From: Pandoraea nosoerga
GTDB taxonomy: Bacteria > Pseudomonadota > Gammaproteobacteria > Burkholderiales > Burkholderiaceae
NCBI RefSeq assembly: GCF_902459585.1
Contig: NZ_CABPSC010000005.1
Location: 1-64,000, forward strand
Length of the DNA: 64,000 nt
Direction of reading: 5' to 3'
The translations under genes were made by a program, and so were the position numbers. Under the pieces are notes generated by a model. That model did no database searches, was not told the DNA's origin, and saw only the letters and a list, made by a program, of their open reading frames with translations. Below are positions 33,674 through 44,599 of this stretch, one piece after another. Position 1 is the first letter of the stretch, and every line of letters begins with the position of its first letter.

Positions 33674-35242
33674 ATGGCCACCGCCGCGAAGCACTCTGGC
33701 TCCCACGTCTCGCCGCAAAACGTTGCGGCGCTCTTCGACACGCCCTTGACGACCGGGCCCGGGCGGGGCGTATCGCTCCAGAAGCAACTGCTCGCCCGTC
33801 TCAAGCACGCGATTCTCGAAGGTCGCCTGCCCGCCGGCGCGCGGCTGCCGGCGTCGCGCACGCTGGCCGAAGACCTCGCCGTCTCGCGCAACACGGTCTC
33901 CATCGTCTACGACCAGCTCGCCGCCGAAGGCTTCATCGTCGCGCATCGTCTCGGCACCCGCGTCGCGCAACTCAGTCTCGACCCCGCCATCTCCGCCGAG
34001 GCGGCCGAAGCGGTCCGGCAGCGCGCGAGCGCCGCCGCACAACCCATGGCCGGCGCGACCGGCACACCGGCGCCGCCGGCGTCCCGACGCATTCAGCGCC
34101 TGCCGGCCACGCGGCACGCTGCGCGCGCCGACGAATCGCCGCTGCCGTTCACGCCTGGCGTACCGGCTCTCACGCGCTTTCCCGCCAGCGCCTGGCGCCG
34201 CACACTCGAGCGCGTGATGCGCGAAGCCCAGCCGCGCCACTACCACTACGGCGACCCGCTTGGCGAACCCGCCCTGCGCGACGCCATCGCCGCTCACCTG
34301 CGCATCTCGCGCGGCGTGCGCTGCGATGCCGCACAGGTCGTCATCACGGAAGGCGCGCACGAGGCGCTGATTCTGTGTGTACGCCTGCTCACGGACCCGG
34401 GCGACACGGTGTGGATGGAAGACCCCGGCTATCGCGGCGCCAAGGCCGCCTTCCATGCCAGCGACGTTCGCGTGCAGGCGCTGCGCGTCGACAACGAGGG
34501 CGTCGTGATTCCGGAGGGACTGTGGGCGCGCGCCACGCCGCGCCTCGTCTACGTCACGCCGTCGCACCAATATCCGCTGGGCAGCGTGCTCTCGGCGTCC
34601 CGCCGTCTCGAACTGATCGCGCAGGCGCGGCAACACGGCACATGGATTCTGGAGGACGACTACGATAGCGAATTCCGCCATCAGGGCGAGCCGATCGCCG
34701 CCATGCAGGGCATGGTGCCGGACGCCCCGGTGGTCTACGTCGGCACCTTCAGCAAGACGATGTTCCCCGCCCTTCGTCTCGGCTTCCTGATTCTGCCGAC
34801 CGCGCTCGCGACGCAGGCGCGCGATGCGCTCGACGAACTCCTGCGCGGCGGCCACCGTTTCGAGCAACTCGCGCTGGCGGACTTTATCCGCAGCGGGCAG
34901 TTCGCTCGTCACCTGGGTCGCATGCGCCGTCTCTATCGCGAACGCCAGGCCGCCCTGCGCGACGCGCTCGCCGCCCACTTCGATCCGGCTTACGCGGTCA
35001 TCGGCGAGCGCTGCGGCCTGCATCTGACAGTGCGACTCGACCCCGCCTTTCGGGACAAGGCGATCGTGGCCGCCGCACAGCGCGAAGGCATGGGGCCACG
35101 CGCGCTGTCGAGTTTTGCCATCGATCCGCAGCCGACGGACAACGGTCTGGTGATCGGCTACGGCGACACGGACGCCTCGCGTATCCCCGGCCTGATCAAG
35201 CGCCTCGCCGCGATCGTCGCCGCACAAAAAAACCCCGCTTGA
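33674..35242 (+). CDS. MocR/PdxR-type regulator (GntR winged helix + aminotransferase fold)
   Basis: This is a 522-residue fusion of an N-terminal GntR winged helix (LQKQLLARLKHAILEGRLPAGARLPASRTLAEDLAVSRNTVSIVYDQLAAEGF) and a class-I aminotransferase-like domain. The PLP-binding Lys361 lies in GTFSKTMFPALRLGF, with WILEDDYDSEFR upstream. MocR proteins sense PLP-linked metabolites and control neighbouring genes. I use ATG 33674 because the frame upstream is a low-complexity repeat; TTG 33581 or ATG 33593 are alternatives without ribosome sites. The TGA lies in the loop of a terminator for the converging MFS gene. Confidence 0.92.
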   Translation: MATAAKHSGSHVSPQNVAALFDTPLTTGPGRGVSLQKQLLARLKHAILEGRLPAGARLPASRTLAEDLAVSRNTVSIVYDQLAAEGFIVAHRLGTRVAQLSLDPAISAEAAEAVRQRASAAAQPMAGATGTPAPPASRRIQRLPATRHAARADESPLPFTPGVPALTRFPASAWRRTLERVMREAQPRHYHYGDPLGEPALRDAIAAHLRISRGVRCDAAQVVITEGAHEALILCVRLLTDPGDTVWMEDPGYRGAKAAFHASDVRVQALRVDNEGVVIPEGLWARATPRLVYVTPSHQYPLGSVLSASRRLELIAQARQHGTWILEDDYDSEFRHQGEPIAAMQGMVPDAPVVYVGTFSKTMFPALRLGFLILPTALATQARDALDELLRGGHRFEQLALADFIRSGQFARHLGRMRRLYRERQAALRDALAAHFDPAYAVIGERCGLHLTVRLDPAFRDKAIVAAAQREGMGPRALSSFAIDPQPTDNGLVIGYGDTDASRIPGLIKRLAAIVAAQKNPA

Positions 35243-35250
35243 AGCGGGGC
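35226..35250 (-). terminator. Terminator of the second YhhS-like gene, overlapping the MocR stop
   Basis: On the minus strand GCCCCGC-TTCAA-GCGGGG is followed by seven T residues (35226-35232). The loop contains the stop codon of the converging MocR gene (35240-35242), so the two genes share this DNA. Confidence 0.8.
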
Positions 35251-35317
35251 TTATCGAAGGCCATCGGGCGCCGTGGGGTGCTACGGCGTGCTATCGGGTG
35301 CGATGGACCCGGGCGTC

Positions 35318-35385
35318 GCGCAGGGCACCACGCAGAACACCACGCAGGTCATTACGCACGTCATTGCGCAGGTCAGCACGCACCA
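35318..35385. repeat. Degenerate 12-bp array after the YhhS-like gene
   Basis: Successive 12-bp units such as ACCACGCAGAAC, ACCACGCAGGTC, ATTACGCACGTC, ATTGCGCAGGTC and AGCACGCACCAT lie between the MFS stop (35386) and its terminator. Confidence 0.7.
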
Positions 35386-36645
35386 TCACGCAGCGCGCAC
35401 GGTTTTCTCTCGCGCCCCGCGAGCCTCGTCGCCTTCACCGGCTTCGTCGGCTTGCCCGGTCGGCTCGGCCCCGCGCGCCATCCACAGCGTGAGCAACACC
35501 GCGGCGACGGCCGCCACGGCAGCGCACAGATAGACCTCGGCGTAGCCATACGCGCCCACGATCAGCCCGGCCACGGGCCCCGTCACGCCCAGCGCGACGT
35601 CGAGGAAAACGGAGTACGCGCCCAGCGCCGCGCCGCGGTTCTGCGCCGGCACGAGATTGACCGCTGCCACGCCCAGCGACGGAAACACCAGCGAGAAGCC
35701 CGCGCCCGAGAGAGCCGCACCGAGCAGCGCCGTGAAGCCGGTCGGTGCAACGCCCAGCACGATGAGTCCGAAAGCCTCGAGGGCGAACGACGCCATGGCC
35801 ACGCGATAGCCGCCGAAGCGCGCGATGCTGCCGCCCAGCAGCAGGCGCACTCCCATGAAGCACAACCCGAACGCGCTCAGCGCCAGTGCCGCGTTGTCCC
35901 AATGGTGGCTCGCGTAGTAGAGCGTAATGAACGTGGAGATCGCGCCGAAGCCGATCGAGCCGAGCGCCAGGCCCGTGCCGAACGGCCATACCCGGCCGAG
36001 CACCGCGCGAAATGCCAGCCGCTCGCCATGAATGACCGGCGTCGCCCGCTTCATGCGCGCCAGCACGAGACCGAGCACGCCTGCCAGCGCGATCGTGCCG
36101 CCCAGCGCTTCGATACCATATGCGCTGTCGATCGCCACGCCCAGCGGCGCGCCGAGGGCCAGCGCGCCGTAGGTGGCCACCCCGTTCCACGAGATCACGC
36201 GTGCGGTATGACCGGAACCCACTTGTCCGATGCCCCACATGATGGCGCCCGTCGACACCCAGCTCTCACCGAAGCCGAGCACCAGGCGGCCGAGGATCAG
36301 CGCCGCGAGCGCCAGCCAGGGCACGCCGGAAAACACGCCGCCCAACGCCACGAGCAATCCCGACGCGCCGCAAGCCACGAGCCCGCACAGCACCGTGCGC
36401 TTCGGCCCCCAGGCGTCGGCCGTGCGTCCGGCGTAGGGACGCGAGAGCAGCGTGGCCAGATACTGCATGCTGATCGCCAGGCCTGCGATCACCGAGCTGT
36501 ATGCGAGATCGACATGCACGAACGAGGGCAGTACCGCAAGCGGCAGGCCGATCGTGAGGTAGCAGAGGAACGTGAAGAAGACGGTGGAGACGATCTGCAA
36601 CGTCGTGGCGAACTGACCGTTCGCAGGGCGGGTTTCGTTGGGCAT
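35386..36645 (-). CDS. MFS transporter, YhhS-like
   Basis: This is a 419-residue, 12-segment MFS protein with [55 protein letters not shown] and [23 protein letters not shown], close to E. coli YhhS. It shares block structure with the carrier at 26625-27839 (for example the ALSAFGL and [20 protein letters not shown] segments), so the two are paralogues. The C-terminus has an extra acidic/basic tail. The ATG at 36643-36645 is chosen by homology of the N-terminus; no good ribosome site is seen. The likely role is efflux of a sugar-like or xenobiotic compound. Confidence 0.87.
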   Translation of the reverse strand: MPNETRPANGQFATTLQIVSTVFFTFLCYLTIGLPLAVLPSFVHVDLAYSSVIAGLAISMQYLATLLSRPYAGRTADAWGPKRTVLCGLVACGASGLLVALGGVFSGVPWLALAALILGRLVLGFGESWVSTGAIMWGIGQVGSGHTARVISWNGVATYGALALGAPLGVAIDSAYGIEALGGTIALAGVLGLVLARMKRATPVIHGERLAFRAVLGRVWPFGTGLALGSIGFGAISTFITLYYASHHWDNAALALSAFGLCFMGVRLLLGGSIARFGGYRVAMASFALEAFGLIVLGVAPTGFTALLGAALSGAGFSLVFPSLGVAAVNLVPAQNRGAALGAYSVFLDVALGVTGPVAGLIVGAYGYAEVYLCAAVAAVAAVLLTLWMARGAEPTGQADEAGEGDEARGAREKTVRAA

Positions 36646-36769
36646 TTGCAGAGGGATGAGGAATCGACGAAACCCCAGGACGCGCCGCGCCGCGCGACGG
36701 GCAAGCGTTCGCACGATTCGACTCAATCCTAGGGTTTTCCCGGATGATACGCCGTTTCGCGTCTTTTGT

Positions 36770-36781
36770 GTAAACGCTTAA
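36770..36781. promoter_or_regulatory. LacI-type operator-like site upstream of the YhhS-like gene
   Basis: GTAAACGCTTAA contains the AANCGNTT core favoured by LacI-family repressors, 125 bp before the start codon. GTGAACGCTTAC at 28151-28162 upstream of the paralogous gene differs at two positions of twelve. Confidence 0.35.
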
Positions 36782-36820
36782 GAAATGACGGCCGCCCGCG
36801 CCTACGCGGCGACATCGTGT

Positions 36821-36910
36821 CCCTGCCCGTCCCTGCCCGTCCCTGCCCGTCCCTGCCCGTCCCTGCCCGTCCCTGCCCGTCCCTGCCCGTCCCTGCTCGT
36901 CCCTGCTCGC
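36821..36910. repeat. Nine-copy 10-bp tandem array
   Basis: Seven identical copies of CCCTGCCCGT (36821-36890), then CCCTGCTCGT and CCCTGCTCGC. It ends 30 bp past the stop of the NAD-glutamate dehydrogenase gene. This is the most regular array of the window and a good variable-number candidate. Confidence 0.95.
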
Positions 36911-36940
36911 CCGCGGCGACCGGTTGACGGGGGCGCCGGC

Positions 36941-39900
36941 TCACCGCCCGAGTTCCGCGAGCGCCTTGAGGCTCACCGAGAGCATCGCGAGATCGGCGTT
37001 GCCCGCCGACATCTGGTCCGAGAGCACGCGGTGGTAGCGAGCGAGCGCATCGGCGTGCACGAGTTGCCAGCGCGCGACGCGTCGTGCCGCCGGGCTCATG
37101 TCGGCGGCCTGCGCCCCGGGGGGCGCGCCGTCGCCGCCCTCCTCGCGCAACGCCAGCACGCTCGCGGTGAGGCGTCTTCGCAGCGCCGACAACTCCTCGA
37201 GCAAGGTCGCGCGCGCGAGCCGCTGCCAGTGCGAGAGCATCGGCAAGCCGAGCACGCCGGCATGCAGCCAGGCGTAGCCGAGCGGTCCGTCGAGCGCGAA
37301 GTACACCTGCGCGGCCAGTGCCGGCTCGCAACCGCTCGTACTGGCCACTTCGGCAATGTCGAGCAGCGCCACACGCGCACCAATGTCCGCGGCCGTCCGG
37401 GCCAGCGAGGCCGGCACGCCCGCGTCGATCAGGCGCTGGCGACGCGCGTGCGCTTCGTCCGCCGCCTCGCCGCTCACCAGCGTATCGAGCGCCGGCAGGA
37501 GCGGATCGAGCACGCCGCGCAGGCGCTCCACGGTTTGCGGCACGTCTGTCAGGCGCCTGCGCAGGAACCACAACGTTGCCTGCTCGTGCCACTGCGACAT
37601 GGCCGCGAAAAGCGCCGCCTGCGTCTCGTGCGAGATCTTCGCGTCGAGCGCGTCGATCTCGAGCCACAGGGCGTCCAGGCCATACGCGCCGCGCGCGGCC
37701 AGACTGGCGCGCACGACGTCCGCGGGCTCGGCGCCCGTCTCCTCGCTCAGCCGGTGCACGAACGTCACGCCCGCCCGATTCACGAGCGCATTCGCGTGCA
37801 TGGTCGCGAGGATCTCGCGCCTGAGCGGGTGGCGCAGCATTGCCGCGCCGCAACGGCTTGCCAGCGGCGTGGGGAAGTACGACGGCAAGTCCTCCGCCAC
37901 GAACGCCGCATCGGGCAAATCGCTCTCGAGCAACACGTCGTACAGCCACATCTTGCTGTAGGCCATGAGCACCGCGCGCTCGGGCGACGTGAGCCCGGCG
38001 CCTGCCGTGCGGCGTGCATCGAGCGCCTCGTCGTCCGGAAGGAACTCGATCGCGCGCGAGAGCCGCTGCGCCCGCTCCAGATACCGCATGAAGCGCGCCT
38101 CGCCGTCGAGCGACGCCGCCGCGTGCAAACGCCCGAGCGACAGCGCCTGCGTTTGCAGATAGTTGTCGCGCAGCACGAGCGCGCCGACCTCCTCCGTCAT
38201 CTCGGCGAGCAGCGCGTTGCGCTGCTTGAGCGTCATCTCGCCATCGGTCACCACCAGGCCCAGCAGAATCTTGATGTTGACCTCGTGATCCGAGCAGTCG
38301 ACGCCGGCCGAGTTGTCGATGGCGTCGGTATTGATGCGGCCGCCGCGTTGCGCGTACTCGATGCGCCCGAGCTGCGTGAGCCCGAGATTGCCGCCCTCGG
38401 CCACCACCTTGCAGCGCAAGTCCGAACCGTTCACGCGCAGGCCGTCGTTGGCGCGATCGCCCACCTGCGCGTGCGTTTCGGTGCTCGCCTTCACATAAGT
38501 GCCGATACCGCCGTTGTAGAGCAGATCGACGGGCGCCGTGAGCAATGCGCGCAACAGGTCGTTGGGCGCCATCTCGGTCGCCTCGACACCGAGCCATTCA
38601 CGCACTTGCGGCGAGAGCGCGATGACCTTCGCGGCGCGGGCAAACACGCCGCCGCCCGCTGAAATGCGCTGCGGATCGTAATCGGCCCAGCTGCTGCGCG
38701 GCAGTCGGAACAGGCGCTCGCGCTCGGCAAACGAACTGGCGGCGTCGGGCGACGGATCGAGGAAGATGTGCCGGTGATCGAACGCCGCCATGAGCCGGAT
38801 GTGCTTCGAGAGCAGCATGCCGTTGCCGAAGACGTCGCCCGACATGTCGCCAATGCCGACCACGGTGAAGTCCTGCGTCTGCGTGTCCACGCCCATCTCG
38901 CTGAAGTGCCGCTTGACCGACTCCCAGGCGCCGCGCGCCGTGATGCCCATCTTCTTGTGGTCGTAGCCGACCGAGCCGCCGGAGGCGAACGCGTCGCCCA
39001 GCCAGAAGCCGTATTCGGCCGAGATGGCGTTCGCGTAGTCGGAGAAGGTGGCGGTGCCCTTGTCGGCGGCCACGACGAGGTACGGATCGTCGCCGTCGAC
39101 GCGCACGGTGTTCGGCGGCGCCACGAGCTGGCCGTCGACGTAGTTGTCGGTGAGGTCGAGCAGCCCTCGCAGGAAGGTCTGGTAGCACGCCACGCCTTCG
39201 GCGAGATAGGCGTCGCGATCGGCCTGCGACGGTGGCTGCTTCACCACGAAACCGCCCTTCGAGCCTACCGGCACGATCACGGTGTTCTTCACCATCTGCG
39301 CCTTCACCAGACCGAGCACTTCGGTGCGGAAGTCCTCGCGCCGGTCCGACCAGCGCAGCCCGCCGCGCGCCACGCGGCCGCCGCGCAGATGCACGCCCTC
39401 GACGCGCGGCGAATACACCCAGATCTCGAACATCGGCTTCGGTTCGGGCAGGCCCGGCACTTTGGACGGATCGAACTTGAACGACAAATAAGGCTTTTGC
39501 GTGAGGCCGCCCTTGTCCGGCTGGAAGTAGTTGGTGCGCAGCGTCGCCTCGAGCACGCCGAGGAACTGGCGCAGGATGCGGTCCTCGTCGAGGTTCGGCA
39601 CGTCTTCCAGCGCCGCGTGGATCTGCCCGCGCAGACGCTCGGCGTGCGACGCCCGGGCCTCCTCGCCCAGGGCAGGATCGAAGCGCGCGAGGAACAGCCG
39701 CACCAGCATGCCGGCAATCGACGGGTTGCCTGTGAGCGCACTTTCGATGTACGCGTTGCTGAAGGTCGAGCCGACCTGGCGGATGTACTTCGCGTAGGCG
39801 CGCAGAATACGTACTTCGCGCCACGTCAATCCGGCCTGCAACACCAGGCGGTTGAGGTCGTCGTTCTCGACGTCGCCCGCCCAGATGCGGGCGAACGCCT

Positions 39901-42133
39901 CCTCGAAGCGCGAGCGGGCGTGCTCCAGATCGACGTCGGCCCCGTCGAGACTGGACATGCCGAAGTCGTGCATCCAGACGACGCCGGCGCCCGCGGGCTC
40001 GATGCGATAAGGCCGTTCGTCGTTCACGCGCACGCCGAGGTGCTCGAGCATCGGCAGGCTGCGCGAGAGCGCGATCGGCTCGCCCGCCTGATAGATTTTG
40101 AAGCGCAGGGTGCCCGGCGCGGCTTCCAGCGGCCGATAGAGTTGCATGGCCAGCGTCGGGGACGGGGGCGACGGGGGCGAAGAGGGCGAAGAGGGCGCCG
40201 TTGATCCGACAGGCGCGGCCGACGCACCATCGAGCAGCGGCTCGATCAGTTCGACGTCACGCACCGCGACGCGGGCGGCATAGTCCTCGCGATAACCCGC
40301 CGGGAAGGCCTGCGCGTAGCGTCGCAGCGCGCGCGTGCCGCGCTCCTCCCCGAACTGCTCGCGCAACGCGTCGGACAAGTCGTCCTGCCAGCGACGGGCC
40401 GTCTCGACGATGCGCGCCTCGAGCTCGCCGACATCCACGTCAGGCACCTGGCCGGGCTCGGTGCGCACGGTGATGTGAATGCGCGCGAGCATCGACTCGG
40501 AGAGCTGCGGCGTGAACTCCACGCTCGTGCCGCGATAGGCCGCCTGCAACAGGTTCTGCACGCGCACGCGCAGGTCGGTGTTGAATTTCTCGCGCGGCAC
40601 GAACACCAGGCAGGAGACATAGCGGTCGAAGCGGTCGCGCCGCACGAAGAGCCGCGTGCGCTGGCGCTCCTGCAAGCGCAGAATGCCCAGCGCAATGTCG
40701 GCGAGCTGATCGACGTCGATCTGAAACAGCTCGTCGCGCGGGTACTGCTCCAGGATCGTGACGAGCGTCTTGGCCAGATGCCCGTTCGGCAGGAAGCCGG
40801 TGCGCTCGATCACTTCGGCGACCTTGCGGCGCACGAGCGGAATCTCTTCGGCCGGCACCATGTACACGGTGGACGTGTAAAGGCCGAGGAAGCGGCGCTC
40901 GCCGCACACGCGGCCCTGCGCGTCGAAGCGTTTCACGCCCACGTAATCGAGATAGCCGGGGCGGTGGACGGTCGCGCGCGAGTTGGCCTTCGTCAGAAAG
41001 ATCGGCGCGCTCGCCCGCACGATGCCGATGGCGCCCGGCGAGAGTCTCGTGACGTCGGGCGTCGAGGTGTCGCGGCGCGATTCACGCAGCACGCCGAGGC
41101 CGGTGCCCGTCACGCCCTGCAGGTAATGCTCGCCGTCGCGCTCGACCAGTTCGTAGTCGCGATAGCCGAGGAACGTGAAGTGCCGCGCCAGCATCCAGTC
41201 GAGGAACGCCTGTGCCTCGTCGATTTCCGTTCGCTCCTGCTCGCTCACGCCCGGGTGTGCGGCGTGCTCGGCAAGCGACTCGATTGCCGCGTGGGCCGCC
41301 GCCTGCATGGCCCGCCAGTCGTCGACCGCGGCGCGCACGTCACCCAGCACCCGCCGCAGTCCGTCGGCGAGCGCCTGGATGCGCTCGGGTTCGGAGAAAC
41401 GGTCGACCTCGATATGGATGTAGGACTCGAAGCGGCTGCCATCGGCCCCCGCCCCGCCCGCGCCGGCGTGCCCATCGTCGCCGGCGCTCGCCAACGCTGC
41501 CGACTGCCCCGGCACCTGCGGCGCCTGCGGCACCTCGGACATCTCGGACACCCCAGGCTCGCCGGATTCGGCCGCGGCCAGCAGCGCGCTTACCTTCGCG
41601 CCCACCTCCTTCGCGCCCACCTTCGCCCCCACCTTCGCCTCCACCTTCGCCTCCACCTTCGCCTCTACGTCCGCGCCGGCGCTCGCGCGCCGCAGCCCGG
41701 CGCCCGGCACCACGGCAATGCGTTTTCCTGAGGGATCGCGCCGAATGCGATAGACGGGGTGAAACGCCGAGTGCAGCGCCAGGCCCTGCCGGTTGATTTC
41801 CATCGTGACCGAATCGACGAGAAACGGCATGTCGTCGTTGACGATCTCGATCACGGTATGACTGCAGTGCCAGCCGTGCTGATCGAGCGTGGGATTGTAG
41901 ATGCGGATGCGCGGCTCGCCGCCGACGAACTTCTGCCCGAGCTGCCAGTGCGCCATCGCGGCGCCATACAGATCGGCGACGCTTCGCGAGACGACGTCGT
42001 CCGCGTCGGCCAGTCCGTAGTAATGCAGGACGAAGGGCTCGAACAGCACGGCCACCTCGGGAGCGCGCTCGGCAGCCATCGCTACGACTTGCGCCATGTG
42101 CTGGCGGACTTTCTCTTCCGGATTCGCGGGCAT
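36941..42133 (-). CDS. NAD-specific glutamate dehydrogenase, large (180 kDa) type
   Basis: This is a 1730-residue enzyme of the giant bacterial NAD-GDH class, which deaminates glutamate to 2-oxoglutarate. The N-terminal regulatory region starts PANPEEKVRQHMAQVV. The catalytic core includes GGRVARGGLRWSDRREDFRTEVLGLVKAQMVKNTVIVPVGSKGGFVVK and the nucleotide-binding VVGIGDMSGDVFGNG. It is about 100 residues longer than the Pseudomonas enzyme; part of the excess is a low-complexity insertion at about residues 148-233 (VEAKVEAKVEAK repeats then a Gly/Ala-rich linker). The ATG at 42131-42133 has AGAGG 7 bases upstream. It is divergent from dbpA and supplies a glutamate sink, relevant to the D-glutamate locus nearby. 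Confidence 0.95.
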   Translation of the reverse strand: MPANPEEKVRQHMAQVVAMAAERAPEVAVLFEPFVLHYYGLADADDVVSRSVADLYGAAMAHWQLGQKFVGGEPRIRIYNPTLDQHGWHCSHTVIEIVNDDMPFLVDSVTMEINRQGLALHSAFHPVYRIRRDPSGKRIAVVPGAGLRRASAGADVEAKVEAKVEAKVGAKVGAKEVGAKVSALLAAAESGEPGVSEMSEVPQAPQVPGQSAALASAGDDGHAGAGGAGADGSRFESYIHIEVDRFSEPERIQALADGLRRVLGDVRAAVDDWRAMQAAAHAAIESLAEHAAHPGVSEQERTEIDEAQAFLDWMLARHFTFLGYRDYELVERDGEHYLQGVTGTGLGVLRESRRDTSTPDVTRLSPGAIGIVRASAPIFLTKANSRATVHRPGYLDYVGVKRFDAQGRVCGERRFLGLYTSTVYMVPAEEIPLVRRKVAEVIERTGFLPNGHLAKTLVTILEQYPRDELFQIDVDQLADIALGILRLQERQRTRLFVRRDRFDRYVSCLVFVPREKFNTDLRVRVQNLLQAAYRGTSVEFTPQLSESMLARIHITVRTEPGQVPDVDVGELEARIVETARRWQDDLSDALREQFGEERGTRALRRYAQAFPAGYREDYAARVAVRDVELIEPLLDGASAAPVGSTAPSSPSSPPSPPSPTLAMQLYRPLEAAPGTLRFKIYQAGEPIALSRSLPMLEHLGVRVNDERPYRIEPAGAGVVWMHDFGMSSLDGADVDLEHARSRFEEAFARIWAGDVENDDLNRLVLQAGLTWREVRILRAYAKYIRQVGSTFSNAYIESALTGNPSIAGMLVRLFLARFDPALGEEARASHAERLRGQIHAALEDVPNLDEDRILRQFLGVLEATLRTNYFQPDKGGLTQKPYLSFKFDPSKVPGLPEPKPMFEIWVYSPRVEGVHLRGGRVARGGLRWSDRREDFRTEVLGLVKAQMVKNTVIVPVGSKGGFVVKQPPSQADRDAYLAEGVACYQTFLRGLLDLTDNYVDGQLVAPPNTVRVDGDDPYLVVAADKGTATFSDYANAISAEYGFWLGDAFASGGSVGYDHKKMGITARGAWESVKRHFSEMGVDTQTQDFTVVGIGDMSGDVFGNGMLLSKHIRLMAAFDHRHIFLDPSPDAASSFAERERLFRLPRSSWADYDPQRISAGGGVFARAAKVIALSPQVREWLGVEATEMAPNDLLRALLTAPVDLLYNGGIGTYVKASTETHAQVGDRANDGLRVNGSDLRCKVVAEGGNLGLTQLGRIEYAQRGGRINTDAIDNSAGVDCSDHEVNIKILLGLVVTDGEMTLKQRNALLAEMTEEVGALVLRDNYLQTQALSLGRLHAAASLDGEARFMRYLERAQRLSRAIEFLPDDEALDARRTAGAGLTSPERAVLMAYSKMWLYDVLLESDLPDAAFVAEDLPSYFPTPLASRCGAAMLRHPLRREILATMHANALVNRAGVTFVHRLSEETGAEPADVVRASLAARGAYGLDALWLEIDALDAKISHETQAALFAAMSQWHEQATLWFLRRRLTDVPQTVERLRGVLDPLLPALDTLVSGEAADEAHARRQRLIDAGVPASLARTAADIGARVALLDIAEVASTSGCEPALAAQVYFALDGPLGYAWLHAGVLGLPMLSHWQRLARATLLEELSALRRRLTASVLALREEGGDGAPPGAQAADMSPAARRVARWQLVHADALARYHRVLSDQMSAGNADLAMLSVSLKALAELGR

Positions 42134-42264
42134 GGGCGACCTCTGCGGGAATGGACGAGACATCGACGGGCAAAGCCATGCTACGCCCGGCGGGCCTGCG
42201 CTGGCAACGGCGGTTTGCCCCCGTCCCCGTGCGCGAGGACGCAGGCGCGCACGCCCGTCGTGGC

Positions 42265-42300
42265 CGGCGTTCCCGGCGTTCCCGGCGTTCCCGGGGTCCA
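42265..42300. repeat. 9-bp array between NAD-GDH and dbpA
   Basis: Three copies of CGGCGTTCC (42265-42291) and one diverged copy lie upstream of both divergent genes. Confidence 0.75.
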
Positions 42301-42347
42301 TGGTCCCGGCGCCCGCGCGGCACGACGGCCCCCGCCGGGCCGGCCGG

Positions 42348-42353
42348 TATAAT
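42348..42353 (+). promoter_or_regulatory. Perfect -10 box immediately before the dbpA ATG
   Basis: TATAAT ends only 5 bases before the ATG at 42359-42361, so a normal start site would fall on the ATG itself. No ribosome site can fit. The -35 is weak. Confidence 0.55.
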
Positions 42354-42358
42354 TGCGC

Positions 42359-43771
<1,413 letters not shown>

Positions 43772-43784
43772 CGCCGGCTCGATT

Positions 43785-43841
43785 CAGCAGTTTCAGCGAT
43801 TCAGCGATTCACCGATTCAGCGACTCACCGATTCAGCAGTT
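43785..43841. repeat. 8-bp degenerate array after dbpA
   Basis: Units of the form CAGCGATT / CACCGATT / CAGCAGTT repeat about seven times between dbpA and the lipoprotein gene. Confidence 0.75.
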
Positions 43842-43895
43842 TCGTCCGTACCGTTCCCGAAGGCGCCCCGCGCGCCGCGCGAGAAGGAGGCTGCA

Positions 43896-44540
43896 ATGAG
43901 GTCACCGCGTACCCTGTGGTTTTCCCCCGCCACGCGGCGCGTGAGCGCCTCGTTGCCAGCCATCCCGACTTTCCGCGCCGCCGTGCTCGCGGCGCTCGCT
44001 TGCGCCGCGCTGCTGAGCGCCTGCGCGAGCAAGGGCGTGCCGCCCAATCCCCCGCTCACCGAAGACACCCTCGACGAATACGCGCTCGTGATCGTCGGTC
44101 TCGACACGCCGCTGCAGAGCACGTGGGGGCCGTGGACCTTCTCCGACGAATCGCAGACGGTCAACGGCATTCTCGCCAACAAGGTGATCCGCACGCTCAA
44201 CACCAATCCGCCGACGCGCGGCTTCATTGCGATGCGGGTCTCGCCCCTCATGCGCAACGAGCGTTTCGGGCCGATCGAATTCACCCCGGCCGACAACAGC
44301 TATCGCTTCAACTACTGCAAGGGACGGAAAGTGCCGACGGTGCAGGTGCGTCGCGGCGACGTGATCTACGCGGGAACGCTTGGCCTGGACAGCCACGACG
44401 GTCAGATCTGGCTGCGCACCGCCTTCGACATGGCCGGCGCGCGGCGCTTCGTGCAGGCGAACTATCCGTCGCTCGCCGACAAGTTGCAGCCGCAGCCATT
44501 TGCCTACTACGAAGTCCGAAGCCAACCCGTCTGCCGGTGA
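43896..44540 (+). CDS. Putative lipoprotein of unknown function
   Basis: This is a 214-residue protein with a long Arg-containing N-terminal segment, a hydrophobic core and lipobox LLSAC (Cys43), so it is probably an outer-membrane or periplasmic-face lipoprotein. The mature part contains two further Cys residues (NYCKGRK and QPVCR) that could form a disulfide. I do not recognise a characterised family; there are no enzyme motifs. The ATG follows GGAGG with a 5-base spacer, so expression is well supported. The gene stands alone between dbpA and the end of a converging LysR gene. Confidence 0.75.
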   Translation: MRSPRTLWFSPATRRVSASLPAIPTFRAAVLAALACAALLSACASKGVPPNPPLTEDTLDEYALVIVGLDTPLQSTWGPWTFSDESQTVNGILANKVIRTLNTNPPTRGFIAMRVSPLMRNERFGPIEFTPADNSYRFNYCKGRKVPTVQVRRGDVIYAGTLGLDSHDGQIWLRTAFDMAGARRFVQANYPSLADKLQPQPFAYYEVRSQPVCR

Positions 44541-44599
44541 GCGCGCGCCTGCCACGCTCGCCGCGCTCACTGCCCCCGTGGCGCTCGCCCGACGGCGGT

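Noticed and set aside
36821-36910. Possible CRISPR array
   Set aside because: The 10-bp units are contiguous with no spacers, and no cas gene is present.
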